From: an uncultured Thioclava sp.
GTDB taxonomy: Bacteria > Pseudomonadota > Alphaproteobacteria > Rhodobacterales > Rhodobacteraceae
NCBI RefSeq assembly: GCF_913064665.1
Contig: NZ_CAJYBT010000003.1
Location: 83,322-147,321 of the forward strand
Reading direction: 5' to 3'
DNA length: 64,000 nt
Shown here: one piece after another, positions 50,101 to 60,482 of the stretch
Position numbering within the stretch: position 1 is the stretch's first letter
How the letters are laid out: every line of letters begins with the position of its first letter
Position numbers and translations under genes: made by a program
Notes under the pieces: generated by a model
Told to the model about the DNA's origin: nothing
Seen by the model: only the letters and a program-made list of their open reading frames with translations
Databases searched by the model: none

Positions 50101-50604
50101 ATTTCCGGGCTCAATCGCGAGGGGCGCGAGCGGCTGTTGACGGCTTTTGAGCAGGTCAATGAAAGCTTCACCACGCTGTTCACCCATCTTTTTGGCGGCG
50201 GCACGGCAAAGCTGGAACTGGTGGAAAGCGATGATCCGCTGGAGGCCGGGCTTGAGATCATGTGCCAACCGCCGGGCAAGAAGCTGAGCACATTGAGCCT
50301 GCTGTCGGGCGGTGAGCAGACTTTGACCGCGATGGCGCTGATTTTTGCGGTATTCTTGGCCAATCCGGCGCCGATCTGTGTGCTCGACGAGGTCGACGCG
50401 CCGCTGGATGATGCGAACGTCACCCGGTTCTGCGATCTTCTGGATGAGATGACCCGGCGCACAGACACGCGGTTTTTGATCATTACGCACCACGCTGTGA
50501 CGATGGCGCGGATGGACCGTCTGTTTGGCGTCACGATGCAGGAACAGGGCGTCAGTCAGCTTGTTTCGGTCGATCTGAAAAAGGCCGAAGCACTGGTCGC
50601 CTGA
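47146..50604 (+). CDS. smc: Chromosome segregation ATPase SMC
   Basis: SMC with ScpA and ScpB organises newly replicated chromosomes. The 1152-residue protein has the Walker A motif GPNGCGKSN (31-39), a long coiled coil, a hinge near residues 490-650 (VDKGYEAALGAALADDLRAP), a second coiled coil, and the C-terminal ABC signature LLSGGEQTLTAMA with Walker B PICVLDEVDAPLDDAN. The start is TTG (MRFSRLRLNGFKSF). CAGGG lies just before it, with a purine-rich site further upstream. Confidence 0.97.
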   Translation: MRFSRLRLNGFKSFVDPTDLVIHDGLTGVVGPNGCGKSNLLEALRWVMGENRPSAMRGGGMEDVIFAGASSRGARNFAEVSLQIDNTERLAPSGFNESDGLEIIRRITRDAGSAYKVNSKDVRARDVQMLFADASTGAHSPALVRQGQISELINAKPKARRRILEEAAGISGLYQRRHEAELKLNGAEQNLLRVDDVIEQLAAQLAQLARQARQAARYRTIGDDLRRAEGMLLYRRWREADLAREAAQSALREQVTNAAQAERTAREAESIRVARDEALPPLREEQTVAAAILQRLVVERDALSDQEDQARARIATLQGRIEQLMRDMDREAGLNRDAGETIERLEWEQGQITKASEGHEDKLARATDDAHEAATILQDREARLSELTEDVARLAARHQSAQRLVTDNRATAEKSETAAAQAKQAAQAAQSALAQSSEEFTEAETAQAQAQAAAEAADEALAAADDARGEIQARESTARAARSEAEGEAGALRAEVGALARLVERESAGGTQLLDRVRVDKGYEAALGAALADDLRAPEVSGDEATGWQVLAGYDDTQALPVGVEPLSDHVEVPDVLARRISQIGLVADWDEGARLQEQLRPGQRLVSSEGDLWRWDGFRAGAEDAPTAAALRLQQLNRLVELKRDLEEISARAEGARQAHEMLTAHLAEATRADAAARDARREADRRLAEAGRALSRAESDRAIAGSKLESAQLAVTRHEDEASGARMALRDAENTLNGLPDLAAARSDVDAIKMTVEAARMTMMTKRSAHDEIRREGEARLKRRQEITKEMSGWRHRLETAEKRSAELEARKLETEDELDEAGAVPEILAEKRSDLSEAITTAEARLATASDTLSAAETALREAQLAERDAERLAGEARESRARAEARVDAARETVTHAAERISEESECTPQQLLETLAGDPDKMPDVEALETQVNSLKRQREALGAVNLRAEEDAREVETEHDALVKEKSDLEEAIRKLRAGISGLNREGRERLLTAFEQVNESFTTLFTHLFGGGTAKLELVESDDPLEAGLEIMCQPPGKKLSTLSLLSGGEQTLTAMALIFAVFLANPAPICVLDEVDAPLDDANVTRFCDLLDEMTRRTDTRFLIITHHAVTMARMDRLFGVTMQEQGVSQLVSVDLKKAEALVA

Positions 50605-50620
50605 CGCGGCGACAATGCGT

Positions 50621-51247
50621 TCAGGTCACCACCCGCAGAGTGATATTGATGCGCCCGCCTTTGGGAAGCAATGTCGAGGTGCCCGGCGCGATTCGGTCGA
50701 TTCCGTGATACAGCAGCCGCGCGTCGCCCTCCATCACCATCACATCGCCCGAGCGTAGCCAGAGGCTTTCGGTCTTGCCGCCGCGTGTCTTATTGCCGAT
50801 CCGAAATAACCCGTCATCGCCCAGACTGATCGACACCACGGGATGACCGAAATCTGCCTCGTCGCGATCTTGGTGCAGGCCCATTTTCGCGCCTTCGGAG
50901 TAGAAATTGATCAGGCAACATTCTGGATCGCGCGCGCTCTCCGAAACGGCCCTCCAGATCGCCAAAATTGAGGGCGGAATGGCGGGCCAAGGGGAGCCGT
51001 TGGGATGGGTTTCGCTATAGCGATAGCCGCGCCGATCCGAGACCCAGCCGAACCGGCCCGCCGAGGTCATGCGCACGGACATTTCCTTGCCATAGGGCGT
51101 CATCGGGGAAAATAGCGGCGCGGCGGCCACCACGCCACGCAGATCATCGCGCAGCGCGCGCTGTTCTGGCGGGCTCAACCAGCCCGGATAATGCAAAAAT
51201 CCGCGAATCTTCTGCGCGGCGGGTCGTTTTTCGGTTTCCATCGGCAT
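50621..51247 (-). CDS. alkB: Alpha-ketoglutarate-dependent DNA repair dioxygenase AlkB
   Basis: AlkB demethylates 1-meA and 3-meC in DNA. The 208-residue protein has the Fe(II) ligands His and Asp in GLHQDRDEADF and the distal His in LLYHGIDRI, with the oxoglutarate-binding Arg in RINITLRVV. CCLINFYSEGAKMGLHQDRD is characteristic. The start is uncertain between ATG 51247 and ATG 51241. It lies convergent to smc, 16 bases after its stop. Confidence 0.93.
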   Translation of the reverse strand: MPMETEKRPAAQKIRGFLHYPGWLSPPEQRALRDDLRGVVAAAPLFSPMTPYGKEMSVRMTSAGRFGWVSDRRGYRYSETHPNGSPWPAIPPSILAIWRAVSESARDPECCLINFYSEGAKMGLHQDRDEADFGHPVVSISLGDDGLFRIGNKTRGGKTESLWLRSGDVMVMEGDARLLYHGIDRIAPGTSTLLPKGGRINITLRVVT

Positions 51248-51285
51248 TTTCGTCAAATTCCCGCGGACTTCATAGGGGGACGGTT

Positions 51286-51315
51286 CTTGCAGCCCGAATT
51301 AGGCCTCCTTATATA
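51286..51315 (+). promoter_or_regulatory. dnaK: Likely dnaK promoter
   Basis: TTGCAG (51287-51292), a 17-bp spacer and TATATA (51310-51315) form a good promoter 125 bases before dnaK. The -35 in context is CTTGCAG, close to the CTTG core of alphaproteobacterial RpoH promoters, so heat-shock control is plausible. Confidence 0.5.
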
Positions 51316-51440
51316 CGCACCCAAGCCGGTCGCGGACCAGTAACGCGTCTGGGCAGAGAGTTGAAACCTAAACCCAAGGGATAGGGGCCGGGTGCCTTAC
51401 AGGACCCGCACCCCACCATATCGCCAAGAGAGGGAATATC

Positions 51441-53354
<1,914 letters not shown>

Positions 53355-53373
53355 GCGCGGATGAATGTTGGAT

Positions 53374-53404
53374 CGGGCCTGCCGAAAACAAGGCGGGCCC
53401 GTTT
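53374..53404 (+). terminator. Hairpin terminator or attenuator between dnaK and dnaJ
   Basis: CGGGCCTGCC and GGCGGGCCCG form a 10-bp stem with one T-G pair around GAAAACAA, followed by TTT. It lies 20 bases past the dnaK stop and 27 bases before the dnaJ ATG. It probably lowers dnaJ expression relative to dnaK. Confidence 0.7.
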
Positions 53405-53430
53405 CCATGTTCTCCCAAAAGGGGTAGCCG

Positions 53431-54591
53431 ATGGCAAAACGCGATTATTATGAGGTTCTTGGCATCGCCAAGGGCGCCACGGCCGAGGAAATCAAGAAAG
53501 CCTATCGGGGCAAGGCCAAAGAGCTGCATCCCGATCGCAACAAAGATAATCCCGAATCCGAGGCCCAGTTCAAAGAAGCAAACGAAGCGTATGACGTCCT
53601 GAAAGACGCTGACAAAAAGGCGGCCTATGACCGCTTTGGTCATGCGGCATTCGAGGGTGGCATGGGCGGTGGCCGTCCCGGTGGCGGCTATGGCGGCGGT
53701 CCAGGGCAGGGCGCTTTCGCCTCAGCTTTCTCGGATGTGTACGAAGACCTGCTTGGCGATTTCATGGGCGGCCGCCCCGGCGTCGGCGGCGGGCGCTCGC
53801 GCGCGCAACGCGGCTCGGATTTGCGCTACAACATGCGGGTTACTCTCGAAGAGGCCTTCTCGGGCACGCAAAAGACCATCACCGTTCCCAGTTCGGCCGC
53901 TTGTACCTCGTGCAATGGCACCGGGGCTGAAGGCGGTGCCGAGCCGCAAACCTGCCCGACCTGTTCCGGTCTGGGCAAAGTGCGCGCGCAAAACGGCTTT
54001 TTCACGGTTGAGCGCACCTGTCCCACCTGTGGTGGCCAAGGTCAGGTCGTCAAGAATCCCTGCCGGAAATGTCACGGCGCGGGCCGTGTCGAGGTTGAGC
54101 GTCAGTTGCAGGTCAACATCCCTCCGGGGGTCGAGACGGGCACCCGAATTCGCCATGCAGGCGAGGGTGAGGCGGGGCTGCGCGGCGGTCCCTCGGGCGA
54201 CCTCTATATCTTTATCGAGGTCGCGCCACATGCGCTGTTTGAACGCGACAACACCGATCTGCATTGCCGTGTCCCCGTTTCAATGGTGACCGCCGCGCTG
54301 AGTGGCGAGGTTGAGGTGCCCTCAATTGATGGTGGCCGGAGCCGGGTGAAGATCCCGCCGGGCAGCCAGTCGGGCCGCCAGATGCGCTTGCGTGGAAAGG
54401 GTATGCCCGCGCTGCGCGGGGGTGGCGTGGGCGACATGTTCATCGAACTGGCGGTCGAAACTCCGGTGAATCTGACATCGCGGCAAAAAGAAATTTTGCG
54501 CGAATTTCAGGAGATCGAAGCCGAAAACAACCCGGAAGGTGCGAGTTTCTTCAAGAAAGTCAAAAGCTTCTGGGAAGGGATGACCAATTGA
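53431..54591 (+). CDS. dnaJ: Co-chaperone DnaJ (Hsp40)
   Basis: The 386-residue protein has a J domain with HPD at 33-35, a Gly/Phe-rich region (about 75-125), four zinc-finger repeats ([32 protein letters not shown]) and the C-terminal substrate-binding domains. It stimulates DnaK ATPase activity. It follows dnaK by 76 bases. Confidence 0.98.
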   Translation: MAKRDYYEVLGIAKGATAEEIKKAYRGKAKELHPDRNKDNPESEAQFKEANEAYDVLKDADKKAAYDRFGHAAFEGGMGGGRPGGGYGGGPGQGAFASAFSDVYEDLLGDFMGGRPGVGGGRSRAQRGSDLRYNMRVTLEEAFSGTQKTITVPSSAACTSCNGTGAEGGAEPQTCPTCSGLGKVRAQNGFFTVERTCPTCGGQGQVVKNPCRKCHGAGRVEVERQLQVNIPPGVETGTRIRHAGEGEAGLRGGPSGDLYIFIEVAPHALFERDNTDLHCRVPVSMVTAALSGEVEVPSIDGGRSRVKIPPGSQSGRQMRLRGKGMPALRGGGVGDMFIELAVETPVNLTSRQKEILREFQEIEAENNPEGASFFKKVKSFWEGMTN

Positions 54592-54593
54592 TC

Positions 54594-54616
54594 AAGGCGC
54601 CTTCGGGCGCCTTTTT
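54594..54616 (+). terminator. Terminator after dnaJ
   Basis: AAGGCGCC, TTCG loop, GGCGCC and TTTTT make a perfect 8-bp hairpin with a T-run, starting two bases after the dnaJ stop. Confidence 0.92.
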
Positions 54617-54687
54617 CTATATCCGAAAAATCATGGTTTGTTCTGATTTTAACGGTTTGTTCACCTGAAATCAGCCAATCTCCGGGA

Positions 54688-55461
54688 ATGAGCCAGCGCC
54701 CGTCCTCCTTTCACGAATCTGCTTTGCCGCTTTTTGCGGATCCCGATGAAGCGCGCGCAATGGCTTTGGCCGGACCTGTAGGGCGTCAACCGTCGTATCT
54801 GCGCGATCATCGAGAGCGGTTGCGTACCCGCTTTATGCAAGGGGGCGCGCAGCCCTTGCCGGATTATGAACTGCTAGAACTCGTTCTGTTTCGTGCCATC
54901 CCGCGTCAGGATGTCAAACCGCTGGCTCATCGGTTGCTGGAAACCTTTGGCGATTTTGGCCGTGTCGTGTCTGCCTCGCCTGCGCGGCTGCGCGAGGTGA
55001 GTGGTGTGGGCGAGGCGGTGATCCAGGAATTCAAGATTGTGGAGGCCTCGGCGCAACGCTTGGCACGATCGCGGGTGATAAACCGGCCGATGCTCAGTTC
55101 ATGGCAGGCGCTGATAGATTACTGCCACACTGCGATGGCCCATCGTGAAACAGAGCAGTTTCGCACGCTTTATCTGGACCGCAAGAACGTGCTAATCGCG
55201 GATCAGGAGCAGGCGCAGGGCACGATTGATCATGTCCCCGTGTATCCGCGCGAGGTCGTCAAGCGCGCGCTGGAACTCAACGCCTCGGCGCTAATTCTCG
55301 TGCACAACCATCCCTCGGGCGACCCAACCCCGTCAGAGGCCGATATCGCGATGACTCGTCAGATTGAACAGGCCGCCGGGGTTTTTGGAATCGTGGTGCA
55401 TGACCATCTGATCATCGGGAAAAGTACCGAAATCAGCCTGCGTTCGGCTGGCTATTTTTGA
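54688..55461 (+). CDS. radC: RadC family JAMM protein
   Basis: The 257-residue protein has a helix-hairpin-helix part (LREVSGVGEAVIQEFKIVEA) and the JAMM metal motif HNHPSGDPTPSEAD with His206, His208 and Asp219. RadC proteins were once linked to DNA repair, but the biochemical role is unclear. This copy is full length and chromosomal, with no prophage or island genes beside it. Its end overlaps the next gene (minus strand) by ten bases. Confidence 0.93.
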   Translation: MSQRPSSFHESALPLFADPDEARAMALAGPVGRQPSYLRDHRERLRTRFMQGGAQPLPDYELLELVLFRAIPRQDVKPLAHRLLETFGDFGRVVSASPARLREVSGVGEAVIQEFKIVEASAQRLARSRVINRPMLSSWQALIDYCHTAMAHRETEQFRTLYLDRKNVLIADQEQAQGTIDHVPVYPREVVKRALELNASALILVHNHPSGDPTPSEADIAMTRQIEQAAGVFGIVVHDHLIIGKSTEISLRSAGYF

Positions 55462-56414
55462 GCCAACTGCTTGCTGCGCGCCTCTTGAAAGTCGGACAGT
55501 GGTAAGACGACGAATTGTCCCATCGCTTCGCAATCGGGCATGTCGATGGCAATCGGGACCGCCGCCTGACTTTTCCCCGCAATCACCCGGCGAATCGAAC
55601 CAGTGATGGTTTTGTTGCAATTTTTCGGGGTGACTTCGGTCTCAATTTGCATGCGCACGGGCGTTAAAGTCGCAGGGGCAGTATAGACCTCGATCTGGCT
55701 GTTTTTGGGACCCTGATAGTGCATCATGAAACCACCCATCGGCGTGTCAGGTGTGCGCGGGGTGGCAACACTGACATGGCCCGCACCATCGAAACCGGCC
55801 CCTTTTTCATAGATATTGAGATGCATTTCGGACCCGGCATCAGCCGAGAAAATCACGCGATCCAGTTTGGCAACCTCGGGAGCCGAGATGGTGCCGGATG
55901 CGACCGGCCCGGACGCGTTGTGCACAGAAATTGTGTTTTTGGTCTGCATCGCGGGGAGCAAGCCCTGCCAATTTCCCTCGGCATCCGCTTGGGCAGCGAT
56001 GTGCAGGGTGCCTTCATGAATATTCAACGTATCATTGTGCGCACAGCCCGCCGTCAGTGCTACCGAGACCGCGCCGGGCGGCACAAGGCTCAGATCAAGA
56101 GAGGCATCTTTGCAAGCGGTGCTTTGCAGATTCACGAACCCTGAGTCACTTGCGGCCGGCATTTCCGGAATCGCGCCCACTCCAGTATCCTGCGCAATGC
56201 GATGCGTCGGTGGATTGTGCAAAACGGTCATGCCCGATAGCTGAACACGCGGCTGAGGATTGGGCAGAGATAGGCCTGTCACCATCGCGCCGCTCGTCGG
56301 GCTGGGGGGCGAAAATGCCGAAAAATCGGGGCTCACGCTTTGCATGACGTGCCCGGTCGCCGCCGCCAGAAGGAACGTCCCGGCTACCAACGTCACTTTT
56401 TGGAGTTTGCGCAT
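55452..56414 (-). CDS. Secreted protein of unknown function
   Basis: I do not recognise this 320-residue protein. It begins MRKLQKVTLVAGTFLLAAAT, a signal or anchor segment, then a proline- and serine-rich stretch to about 60. A beta-rich region follows with six or more Cys (QSTACKD, LTAGCAHND, PKNCNKT, MPDCEAM), suggesting disulfides in the periplasm. The ATG at 56414 follows GGAGG at good distance. It lies convergent to radC and downstream of secA on the same strand, behind the secA terminator. It may have its own promoter in 56415-56650. Confidence 0.75.
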   Translation of the reverse strand: MRKLQKVTLVAGTFLLAAATGHVMQSVSPDFSAFSPPSPTSGAMVTGLSLPNPQPRVQLSGMTVLHNPPTHRIAQDTGVGAIPEMPAASDSGFVNLQSTACKDASLDLSLVPPGAVSVALTAGCAHNDTLNIHEGTLHIAAQADAEGNWQGLLPAMQTKNTISVHNASGPVASGTISAPEVAKLDRVIFSADAGSEMHLNIYEKGAGFDGAGHVSVATPRTPDTPMGGFMMHYQGPKNSQIEVYTAPATLTPVRMQIETEVTPKNCNKTITGSIRRVIAGKSQAAVPIAIDMPDCEAMGQFVVLPLSDFQEARSKQLAQK

Positions 56415-56652
56415 ATGTTTTCCTCCAGCATTCTTGCCTTCGGATGAAGCTACCAAGCGATCACGGCGAAGCTTGGGCGGGAATGGGGAAATGTTTCCAA
56501 ATCAGGAACACAATGTGTCGCAATCTATGGTGGGATAGCGTTAACCAAACACCAGATGCGGAGCGCGAAGTCAGTCTCGCCGCATGGCCGCCCAATTCTT
56601 GCCCGATAGCATCGAGATTGTCGGATTTGGGCGATGGACTGTAGCGCAGATA

Positions 56653-56681
56653 ACAAAAGGGGCGACCCGAAGCCGCCCCTT
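56653..56681 (-). terminator. Terminator of secA
   Basis: On the minus strand AAGGGGCG and CGCCCCTT pair over a nine-base loop and run into TTTTGTT. It lies 11 bases past the secA stop. Confidence 0.88.
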
Positions 56682-56691
56682 CATGCCGAGA

Positions 56692-59373
56692 TCAGACCAG
56701 CTGACCGTGGCAATGTTTGAACTTCTTGCCCGAACCACAGGGACACGGGTCGTTGCGGCCCGGATCTCCCCATGTCGTGGGATCTGTCTCGACGAAGCCG
56801 GGTGCGGGCGTTGCGCCTTCAAGAGCTTCAGGCTCTGCAGCGGCGCTTTGTGGCATCTGCATTTCCAGCATTTGCGCTTGCTCCTCTGCGGTTAGCGGGC
56901 GCACACGCGAAAGCTGTTGGGAGACATCTGCGCGCAGCCCATCCAGCATGATCTCAAACAGCTGGAAGCCTTCGGTTTTGAATTCCGACAGCGGGTCACG
57001 CTGCGCATAGCCGCGGAAACTGATCGTCGAGCGCAGATGTTCAAGCGTGACCAGATGCTCACGCCATTTACCGTCGATCGTCTGCAACAGAACCTGCTTT
57101 TCGATCATGCGCATCTGCTCGGGGCTGAAGGCCTCGGTCTTTTGCACCATTTCCGCGTCGGTCGCGGCCACGATGCGCTCGGCGACGACATCTTGATCCA
57201 CGCCCTCTTCCTCGGCCCAGGCTGCAATCGGAAGATCGATGGAAAGCTGCTCGATCAAGGCCGCATGCATACCTTCGACATCCCACTGATCGGCGTAGGA
57301 TTTCGGCGGCATATAGGTGTCCACGAGATCGTCGATCACCTGCACCCGCATATCGCGCGCGATTTCATCGACCTCATTGCTCTCCATGATTTCGCGGCGC
57401 TGCGAGAAGATCGCCTTGCGCTGATCGTTCATCACGTCGTCGAATTTCAGCAGCTGTTTGCGGATGTCAAAGTTGCGGCCTTCGACTTTGGCCTGCGCCC
57501 GCTCGAGGGACTTATTCACCCAAGGGTGGATGATCGCCTCGCCCTCTTTCATGCCAAGTTTCGAGAGCACCGCATCCAGCTTGTCCGAGCCAAAGATCCG
57601 CATCAGATCGTCTTCAAGCGACAGGAAGAACAGGGAACGACCAGGATCGCCCTGACGACCCGAGCGGCCGCGCAGCTGGTTGTCGATGCGCCGGCTTTCA
57701 TGGCGTTCCGTGGCCAGAACGAACAGACCACCCGCTTCAAGCACTTTGGCCTTTTCGTCAGCATGCTCTGCTTCGATGCGCGCGCGCACCTCATCAGGAT
57801 CGGCGTCGGGGTTTGAATCCAGCTCTTCGAGCAGTTTCATATCGACGTTGCCGCCAAGCTGAATATCGGTCCCGCGACCCGCCATGTTGGTGGCGATGGT
57901 CACAGCACCCAAACGCCCCGCATCCGAGACGATCTTGGCTTCTTGCTCGTGCTGGCGCGCGTTCAGCACACTATGCGCGATGCCCGCCTTTTTGAGCATG
58001 TCCGACAGCATCTCGGACTTCTCGATCGAGGTGGTGCCAACAAGCATTGGCTGGCCCTTTTTATGGGCGATTTCGATCGATTTGATTACAGCTTCATATT
58101 TCTCGCGTGCGGTGCGATAGACGCGATCATGTTCGTCTTTACGCGCGATCGGGCGGTTGGTGGGCACTTCGACAACGCCAAGCGAATAAATCTCGGCGAA
58201 TTCGTCGGCCTCGGTCGCAGCCGTACCGGTCATGCCGCCAAGTTTGTTATAGAGGCGGAAATAATTCTGGAACGTCACCGAGGCGAGCGTCACGTTTTCG
58301 GGTTGAATTTCGACGCCTTCCTTGGCCTCGATCGCCTGATGCAGGCCATCTGACAGACGACGCCCCTTCATCATCCGACCTGTAAATTCGTCCACCAGAA
58401 CAATCTCACCGTCTGCGACGACATAGTTCTGATCTTTGAAGAACAGTTTATGAGCGCGCAGGGCTTGGCTGGCATGGTGCACGATCGTGGTGCTCTCGGG
58501 ATCATAAAGCGACTGACCTTCGGGCAAGACTCCACCTTCAAGCAGAAGCTTTTCGAGATAGTCGTTACCCTCTTCGGTAAGCGTCGCGTTGCGGTCTTTC
58601 TCGTTCACCTCATAGTGCTCTTCCGTCAGCTTCGGGATGAACTCATTGAGGGTGATATATAGCTCTGAGCGGTCATCAGAGGGTCCCGAAATGATCAACG
58701 GCGTGCGCGCCTCGTCAATCAGGATCGAGTCGACCTCATCGATGATGGCGTAGAAATGGCCACGCTGCGCCATCTCCTCGACCGAGGTGCGCATGTTGTC
58801 GCGCAGATAGTCAAAGCCCAGTTCGTTATTCGTCGAATAGGTGACATCGGCGGCATAGGCGGCGCGTTTCTCGCCATCGGGCTGGAACGGCACAACGACA
58901 CCGCAGGTCATCCCCATGGCATTGTAAACCTTGCCCATCCAGTCCGCATCGCGCCGCGCCAAATAGTCGTTAACGGTCACGATATGCACGCCCTTGCCAG
59001 CAAGCGCGTTCAGATAGGCCGGAAAAGTTGCGACAAGGGTTTTCCCCTCACCCGTCTTCATCTCGGCGATATTGCCTTGATGCAGAAAAATTCCGCCCAC
59101 AAGCTGCACATCAAAGGCCCGCAGACCCAACGCACGGCGCGCCCCCTCGCGGCAGTTGGCGAAGGCTTCGGGCAGGATTTTGTCGAGGCTCTCACCCTCT
59201 TCCTGCACCCGACGCTGGAATTCGCGCGTCTTTTCGATGATTCCCTCATCGCTGAGTGCGGCAAATTCAGGTTCGAGCGCGTTGATCTTCGCCACCAACG
59301 GGCGCACCGACTTCACTTTGCGGTCATTCGAGCTTCCGAAGACCTTCTTTGCGACTGTTCCGATGCCAAGCAT
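56692..59373 (-). CDS. secA: Preprotein translocase ATPase SecA
   Basis: SecA drives secretory proteins through SecYEG. The 893-residue protein has Walker A in [24 protein letters not shown]-like motifs ([20 protein letters not shown]), the helicase motif [14 protein letters not shown] and [20 protein letters not shown], a preprotein crosslinking domain, and the C-terminal zinc and SecB-binding tail [14 protein letters not shown]. It is divergent from the PpiC-like chaperone gene. Confidence 0.99.
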   Translation of the reverse strand: MLGIGTVAKKVFGSSNDRKVKSVRPLVAKINALEPEFAALSDEGIIEKTREFQRRVQEEGESLDKILPEAFANCREGARRALGLRAFDVQLVGGIFLHQGNIAEMKTGEGKTLVATFPAYLNALAGKGVHIVTVNDYLARRDADWMGKVYNAMGMTCGVVVPFQPDGEKRAAYAADVTYSTNNELGFDYLRDNMRTSVEEMAQRGHFYAIIDEVDSILIDEARTPLIISGPSDDRSELYITLNEFIPKLTEEHYEVNEKDRNATLTEEGNDYLEKLLLEGGVLPEGQSLYDPESTTIVHHASQALRAHKLFFKDQNYVVADGEIVLVDEFTGRMMKGRRLSDGLHQAIEAKEGVEIQPENVTLASVTFQNYFRLYNKLGGMTGTAATEADEFAEIYSLGVVEVPTNRPIARKDEHDRVYRTAREKYEAVIKSIEIAHKKGQPMLVGTTSIEKSEMLSDMLKKAGIAHSVLNARQHEQEAKIVSDAGRLGAVTIATNMAGRGTDIQLGGNVDMKLLEELDSNPDADPDEVRARIEAEHADEKAKVLEAGGLFVLATERHESRRIDNQLRGRSGRQGDPGRSLFFLSLEDDLMRIFGSDKLDAVLSKLGMKEGEAIIHPWVNKSLERAQAKVEGRNFDIRKQLLKFDDVMNDQRKAIFSQRREIMESNEVDEIARDMRVQVIDDLVDTYMPPKSYADQWDVEGMHAALIEQLSIDLPIAAWAEEEGVDQDVVAERIVAATDAEMVQKTEAFSPEQMRMIEKQVLLQTIDGKWREHLVTLEHLRSTISFRGYAQRDPLSEFKTEGFQLFEIMLDGLRADVSQQLSRVRPLTAEEQAQMLEMQMPQSAAAEPEALEGATPAPGFVETDPTTWGDPGRNDPCPCGSGKKFKHCHGQLV

Positions 59374-59562
59374 GTATTCTCCGGGGGTATCTGACCATTT
59401 CGTGTAACCGAGCGCCTTGTCGCGCCGAGCGGGCCTGTTAGAACAGCGAACGAAACAAGGGCGGTGCGCCTCTTACAGACCTTAGGCGATGTAAGCGGCG
59501 ACCGTCACAGTGTCAACGCCGCCCAAGGACGCGGCCAAGATGGAGTGGCAAGGATGCCCAAA

Positions 59563-60465
59563 ATGACAAGACTTTTCGCAAGCGTCGCAGTACTGGCCCT
59601 GATCGGCGGGGCTGCAATGGCCGAAGACGCCAAAACCCCGGCCCCTGCAAGCGATGCCGCCAAGGCCGCAACCCCGGCCAAGCCGCGCACCGATCTGACC
59701 GCTGACACGGTGGTTGCAACGGTCAATGGCAAAGACATCACGCTGGGCCAGATGATTACGGTGCGCGATGGCCTGCCCGCGCAATATCAGTCTTTGCCCG
59801 ATGACAAGCTGTTTGAAGGCGTGTTGCAACAGTTGATCCAGCAGACCGCGTTGGCCGAAATCGGCGAAAAACGCATGACCCATCGCGACGAGATCGCGCT
59901 TGAGGTGCAAAAACGCGCCTACCTGTCTGGTTCGCTGCTCAATTACACTGCCGACAAGGCCGTGACCGATGAAGCCGTTCAAAAAGCCTACGATACGAAA
60001 TATGCCAAGGCCGAGCCGACCAAGGAATATCACGCCGCCCATATCATCGTGAAAACCAAGGAAGAGGCCGAGAAGATCAAGAAAGAGATCGACGGCGGCG
60101 CGAAATTTGCCGATGAGGCGAAGAAATACTCGACCGATGGCGCAGCAGCCAATGGCGGCGATCTGGGTTGGTTCAAGCTGGCTGACATGGTCAAACCGTT
60201 TGGCGATGCGCTGGTGGGCATGAAGGATGGCGAAGTCGTAGGCCCGATCCAGACGCAATATGGCTGGCATGTCGTGGAACTGATCGGCACAAAAATGGTC
60301 GACGCCCCCAAACTGGCAGATGTGCGCAAGAAACTTGAAGGCGATATTCGTCAGCAAGCTGTCGAAAAGCGTGTGACGGATGTTGTGAACGCCGCGAAAA
60401 TCGACAAGATGACGCAAGGGATTGATCCGTCCGTGCTGAAGGATCAGTCGATTTTGGGGAACTGA
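59563..60465 (+). CDS. Periplasmic parvulin-type peptidyl-prolyl isomerase (PpiC/SurA-like)
   Basis: The 300-residue protein has a signal peptide (MTRLFASVAVLALIGGAAMA), an Ala/Pro-rich linker, a SurA-like N-terminal helical region (VATVNGKDITLGQMITVRDG), and a parvulin domain at about 140-235 (YHAAHIIVKTKEEAEKIKKE, GGDLGWFKLADMV, VGPIQTQYGWHVVEL). It probably helps fold outer-membrane or periplasmic proteins. ATG 59563 follows AAGGA with eight bases. ATG 59554 has the site too close. Confidence 0.9.
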   Translation: MTRLFASVAVLALIGGAAMAEDAKTPAPASDAAKAATPAKPRTDLTADTVVATVNGKDITLGQMITVRDGLPAQYQSLPDDKLFEGVLQQLIQQTALAEIGEKRMTHRDEIALEVQKRAYLSGSLLNYTADKAVTDEAVQKAYDTKYAKAEPTKEYHAAHIIVKTKEEAEKIKKEIDGGAKFADEAKKYSTDGAAANGGDLGWFKLADMVKPFGDALVGMKDGEVVGPIQTQYGWHVVELIGTKMVDAPKLADVRKKLEGDIRQQAVEKRVTDVVNAAKIDKMTQGIDPSVLKDQSILGN

Positions 60466-60482
60466 TCTGAACGGCGGGCGTG

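Noticed and set aside
54688..55461. RadC as a marker of a mobile island
   Set aside because: RadC often travels on islands, but this copy is full length, lies after dnaJ with normal composition, and has no integration signs.
56917..57816. A 299-codon plus-strand frame opposite secA
   Set aside because: It is a shadow of secA with His/Leu-rich composition and no family signal.
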